A DNA stretch of 64,000 nucleotides from Acidithiobacillus ferrianus (GTDB lineage Bacteria; Pseudomonadota; Gammaproteobacteria; Acidithiobacillales; Acidithiobacillaceae), in NCBI RefSeq assembly GCF_010378095.1, contig NZ_WNJL01000037.1, positions 372,001 through 436,000 of the forward strand, in the 5' to 3' direction. The position numbers and the translations under genes were made by a program. The notes under the pieces were generated by a model. That model did not search any database. It saw only the letters and a list, made by a program, of their open reading frames with translations, and was not told the origin of the DNA. Positions 61,003 through 64,000 of this stretch are shown here, piece by piece. Position 1 is the first letter of the stretch. Each line of letters opens with the position of its first letter.

Positions 61003-62163
61003 CTAGAATCGTTGAGCAACAGGAACATAGCTCTTCGGCTGTTCTCCTATATACACCTGCGTGGGCCGGAAAATCCGGTTATCCGCCAGTTGCTCCCGCC
61101 AGTGCGCCAACCAGCCGGCGGAGCGCGCCATCGCAAAAATGGGCGTAAAAAGATCTGCCTTGATGCCCATCTCGTGGTATAGCACCCCCGAGTAGAAGTC
61201 CACGTTCGCGTGGACACCCTTGGGACCGAGGCGCTCGGTCGCCTGACGTTCCACTTCCATCGCGATCTCGAAAAGTCGGCTGTGACGCAGATTGCCATGA
61301 CTGGCGAGTTCCTCCATCATCCCCTTGAGCAGGGTGGCGCGCGGGTCACGCGTCTTGTAGACGCGATGCCCGAAACCCCAGATTTTTTCCTTGTTCGCCA
61401 TTTTACCATCGAGATAAGCGCCCACGCGCTGGACGGTGCCGATATCCTCCAGCATCTCCACCACCTTCTGATTGGCACCGCCGTGCAACGGGCCAGCCAG
61501 GGTTCCGATGGCACCGCCGATGACGTGGTAGGGGTTGGTCAGCGTAGAACCGGTCACCAGCACCGAGAAGGTACTGGCGTTGATGGTGTGTTCGGCATGC
61601 AGAATCAGACAGGAATCGAGAATGTCGACAAAGGCCGGATCCGGCTCATGACCGGACAGCATATACAGGAAATTGGCTGCATGACTCAGATCGGAACGCG
61701 GCGGGATGGGGTCGTTACCAAAACGCATCTGTTCCCACATGGCGACGATGGTGGGTATGCGGGCGATGATCCGCATCGCCATCGCATCGAGGTGGGGCGT
61801 ATTTTCGCGCTCGGCGTCAGAAAGCTCTTGCTGCGGATAGAACATGCCCAGACTCGCCACGGCACAGTGCAGCATATCCATGGGGTGTCCGGTCACTGGC
61901 ATGAACTTCATGATTTCCCGGACGTTATACTTGACTTGCCGGTGCGCGCGCAGACCGCGATCGAATTGATCCAGCGCTTTGGCGCTCGGCAACGCGCCGT
62001 CGAGGAGCAACAGCGCCACTTCTTCATAATTGCTGTGTTCTACCAGATCGGCAATGGTGTAACCACGATACGTCAAGAAGCCCGCAGCCCCATCAATATG
62101 AGAAACACTGGAATGGGTTGCAGGGACTCCTTCCAAGCCTGGAGCAAAGTGCGTATCCGCCAT
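61003..62163 (-). CDS. gltA: Citrate synthase
   Basis: A 386-residue type of citrate synthase. The active-site His of HAEHTINASTFSVLVTG, GGAIGTLAGPLHGGANQKVV, GFGHRVYKTRDPRATLLKG and the CoA-binding VHANVDFYSGVLYHEMGIK are intact. GAAGGAG lies 6-8 bp before ATG 62163. It heads a minus-strand run gltA-gshA-gshB. In this group a citrate synthase is required for biosynthesis even where the TCA cycle is incomplete; whether it is so here is an inference. Confidence 0.93.
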   Translation of the reverse strand: MADTHFAPGLEGVPATHSSVSHIDGAAGFLTYRGYTIADLVEHSNYEEVALLLLDGALPSAKALDQFDRGLRAHRQVKYNVREIMKFMPVTGHPMDMLHCAVASLGMFYPQQELSDAERENTPHLDAMAMRIIARIPTIVAMWEQMRFGNDPIPPRSDLSHAANFLYMLSGHEPDPAFVDILDSCLILHAEHTINASTFSVLVTGSTLTNPYHVIGGAIGTLAGPLHGGANQKVVEMLEDIGTVQRVGAYLDGKMANKEKIWGFGHRVYKTRDPRATLLKGMMEELASHGNLRHSRLFEIAMEVERQATERLGPKGVHANVDFYSGVLYHEMGIKADLFTPIFAMARSAGWLAHWREQLADNRIFRPTQVYIGEQPKSYVPVAQRF

Positions 62164-62251
62164 GCGGAACTCCTTCTATCGTGGTAGCGATGATCCAACC
62201 GAGGCGGAAAACGCTAGAAATCATTCCCGTGGCATGATAACCCGCCCACAA

Positions 62252-62279
62252 AATAAAAGGGAGGCCATCGAGCCTCCCA
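62252..62279 (-). terminator. Intrinsic terminator after erpA
   Basis: GGGAGGC and GCCTCCC pair around a 6-base loop; on the minus strand TTTTATTTT follows. It separates erpA from gltA. Confidence 0.82.
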
Positions 62280-62308
62280 TCGGGGCGCCGCCATACCGAC
62301 GCCAAAGA

Positions 62309-62680
62309 TCAGGCCGAGAAGGAAGATCCACACCCGCAGGTGGTCGTGGCGTTGGGATTCTTGATGACGAACTGCGCACCTTCCAAGCCCTCGCTGTAAT
62401 CGATCTCCGCGCCCGCCAGATACTGATAGCTCATGGGATCGATCAGGAGACTTACGCCAAACTGCTGCACTTCCGTATCGCCTTCGTTCATGTTTTCATC
62501 GAAGGTGAAGCCGTACTGAAAGCCAGAACAGCCACCTCCGGTCACAAAGACGCGAAGCTTCAGGGCGTCGGACCCTTCCTCCTCGATCAGCGACTTGATC
62601 TTTTCCGCCGCATTATCGGTCAATGTCATGACCGGGGGAATGGCATCCAGATTCGTCATGGTTTCTGTTGCTGTGCTCAT
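62309..62680 (-). CDS. erpA: Iron-sulfur cluster insertion protein ErpA
   Basis: A 123-residue A-type Fe-S carrier, moving clusters to apoproteins. The three ligand cysteines are in [11 protein letters not shown] and [14 protein letters not shown] at the C-terminus. [17 protein letters not shown] and [18 protein letters not shown] also match. It has its own terminator downstream. It may feed the Fe-S oxidoreductases in the cell. Confidence 0.93.
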   Translation of the reverse strand: MSTATETMTNLDAIPPVMTLTDNAAEKIKSLIEEEGSDALKLRVFVTGGGCSGFQYGFTFDENMNEGDTEVQQFGVSLLIDPMSYQYLAGAEIDYSEGLEGAQFVIKNPNATTTCGCGSSFSA

Positions 62681-62840
62681 TACGTGTCACTCCATGCGCC
62701 GCAGCGCTTCATCCAGTGGATAGTCGAGTATTCTGCTCGCATTTACGCGGGGGCGTCAAGTCGAGACAAGGACCAGTTGAAGACCGGTTCAACCTCTCCG
62801 CGACGAGAATCGACCCCTCCGGAGCCGTTCGGCCCAAAAA

Positions 62841-64000
62841 TCAGCCCGCCGCCTGGGTCGAGCGCCGCAAACGCGACAGGAGACGGCGCGCCATTTCGCC
62901 AAAGAGTTCCGTCTGCGTCGGATGCGGATGAATGGCACCGGCCACCTGCTCCAACGTCAGGCCGGCGCTGACCATCAGTACCGCCTCACCCACCAGGGTA
63001 TCGGCGTGGTCCGCAAGAAAATGCACGCCCACAATACCGTGACTCACCCTATCAGCCACCATCTTGATGAGTCCATCGGTCTCACCGGTCATCATGGCCT
63101 TGGCATCGATGCTCAGCGGTGCCTTGACCTCAACCGCATCAATTCCCACCGCCTTGGCCTGCTCCAGGGAATATCCGACAAAAGCGCACTGCGGACGGGT
63201 GAAGGTGACGCCACTGTCTTTGGCGGCATCATAGCGGGCGTCCTGACCCAGCAGATGGGTGGCAGCCACGCGTCCCTGCTGACCGGCCGTGTGGGCCAGC
63301 ATGTAACCACCGATCACGTCGCCTACGGCATAGATATGGGGCACACTGCTCCGTCCGCTGGCATCGGCCGCGATGGCGCCGCGCTCGCCCAAGGCCACCC
63401 CCGCTGCGGCAAGATTCAGACCGTGTGTATCCGGACGCTTTCCCGTCGCGACCAACAGGAGATCGCAGGCGTAACTCGCCGTCTCCTCACCAACCTGGTA
63501 GCGGATCTCCAACTGGCCGGGCCGTCCAGTAATCTCCGCCACCTTGACCCCGGTCAGCACCTGCAAGCGCGGACTATTGCGGGTCAATACCTGCATCAAC
63601 TGCGCCGCGATTTCTTTCTCCATTTCCGCCACTGGCCGAGGCAGGGCTTCCAACACCCGCACCTCGGCACCGAAATCATGGAACATCTGCGCCATTTCCA
63701 TACCGATGGCCCCCGCGCCGATGACACAGAGGCGCTTGGGAGGCTGGGACAGATTCCAGACCGTATCGGAAGTCACCGCGGCACCACTCTTCAGCGCCTC
63801 CTGAATACCGGGAATCGGCGGCACAAAAGCCGGGGCGCCCGTAGCGATGACGCAAGCGCCAAAACTCAGCGTGCGCGCATCCTTTCCGGTGATTTCGACG
63901 CTATGGTCACTGATAAAGCGGGCATAGCCCTCCAGCACCTGAATCTTCATGCCCCGATCGGTTTTCAGGGCCATTTCCCCGCGGGTCTGGAGGATGCCGC
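62841..64000 (-). CDS. Dihydrolipoyl dehydrogenase-like flavoprotein, N-terminus outside window
   Basis: The C-terminal about 385 residues of a pyridine nucleotide-disulfide oxidoreductase. The NAD-binding fold reads KRLCVIGAGAIGMEMAQMFH; the FAD motif YAVGDVIGGYMLAHTAGQQG; the dimer-domain active site HPHPTQTELFGEM with the catalytic His-Glu. The CxxxxC redox site lies before the visible part, so dihydrolipoyl dehydrogenase is likely but mercuric reductase-like proteins are not excluded. The gene starts to the right of the window and ends at 62841. Confidence 0.85.
   Translation of the reverse strand, partial: GILQTRGEMALKTDRGMKIQVLEGYARFISDHSVEITGKDARTLSFGACVIATGAPAFVPPIPGIQEALKSGAAVTSDTVWNLSQPPKRLCVIGAGAIGMEMAQMFHDFGAEVRVLEALPRPVAEMEKEIAAQLMQVLTRNSPRLQVLTGVKVAEITGRPGQLEIRYQVGEETASYACDLLLVATGKRPDTHGLNLAAAGVALGERGAIAADASGRSSVPHIYAVGDVIGGYMLAHTAGQQGRVAATHLLGQDARYDAAKDSGVTFTRPQCAFVGYSLEQAKAVGIDAVEVKAPLSIDAKAMMTGETDGLIKMVADRVSHGIVGVHFLADHADTLVGEAVLMVSAGLTLEQVAGAIHPHPTQTELFGEMARRLLSRLRRSTQAAG

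Overview
The window looks like chromosome from an Acidithiobacillus-type bacterium (Acidithiobacillia) that has taken up a plasmid-like mobile element. This placement is an inference. It rests on GC-rich housekeeping genes, a glutamate-cysteine ligase of the small family typified by the Acidithiobacillus ferrooxidans protein, and the pyrR-pyrB-pyrC' and gshA-gshB gene arrangements. No rRNA or complete tRNA gene is present.

Left core (1-17289). After the start of guaB (minus strand) comes a tightly packed plus-strand run: glycosyltransferase, pcnB, a second CCA-adding/poly(A) polymerase-like gene, folK, a deoxynucleoside kinase, panB, panC, a 1277-residue FAD/Fe-S oxidoreductase, a YoaK-like membrane protein, an Smr-domain protein and a class II aldolase. 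Most of these genes overlap or nearly touch. An ExoX-like nuclease (minus), a Bax-inhibitor-1 protein and mutS complete the block.

Accessory zone (17290-26140). Short, AT-richer genes on one strand (PEBP, EthD, two SnoaL-like, NAD(P)H quinone oxidoreductase, tautomerase, acetyltransferase, methyltransferase, DUF4260, DUF481) are separated by imperfect sites ending in GTTAGC. I read this as a decayed integron-like gene-cassette array without an integrase. It also holds wrecks of IS110 and IS5 elements, a broken vapBC pair and a broken tyrosine integrase. The integrase remnant faces the 3' half of a tRNA-Leu gene, an attP-like arrangement.

Plasmid-like element (about 26140-50745). It contains an origin-like region (three DnaA boxes and 8-bp iterons), a three-gene replication operon ending in a Toprim-helicase protein, a four-gene minus-strand operon with a PIN-domain protein, an array of inverted repeats, an oriT-like palindrome, a ribbon-helix-helix accessory protein, a type IV coupling protein and a MobF relaxase. 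Many small unknown proteins, a VirB1-like transglycosylase, a topoisomerase I and an autotransporter follow. No mating-pair-formation genes are visible, so the element looks mobilizable rather than self-transmissible. Its most striking feature is a repeated intergenic signal, AATTTGGCA followed at fixed spacing by GRTG, in front of most plus-strand genes between 33.8 and 48.5 kb. GC hairpins often sit just before the ribosome binding sites. The right end is cut off by an IS110 element beside an IS21 istB relic.

Right core (52164-64000). After an L,D-transpeptidase, a zinc alcohol dehydrogenase and relics of hsp20 and a coiled-coil gene, a minus-strand run reads gltA-gshA-gshB-yqgE-yqgF-pyrR-pyrB-pyrC'. 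Upstream of it lie erpA and the C-terminal part of a dihydrolipoyl-dehydrogenase-like flavoprotein. The PyrC homologue has lost two metal-binding histidines and is probably a structural partner of the aspartate transcarbamoylase.
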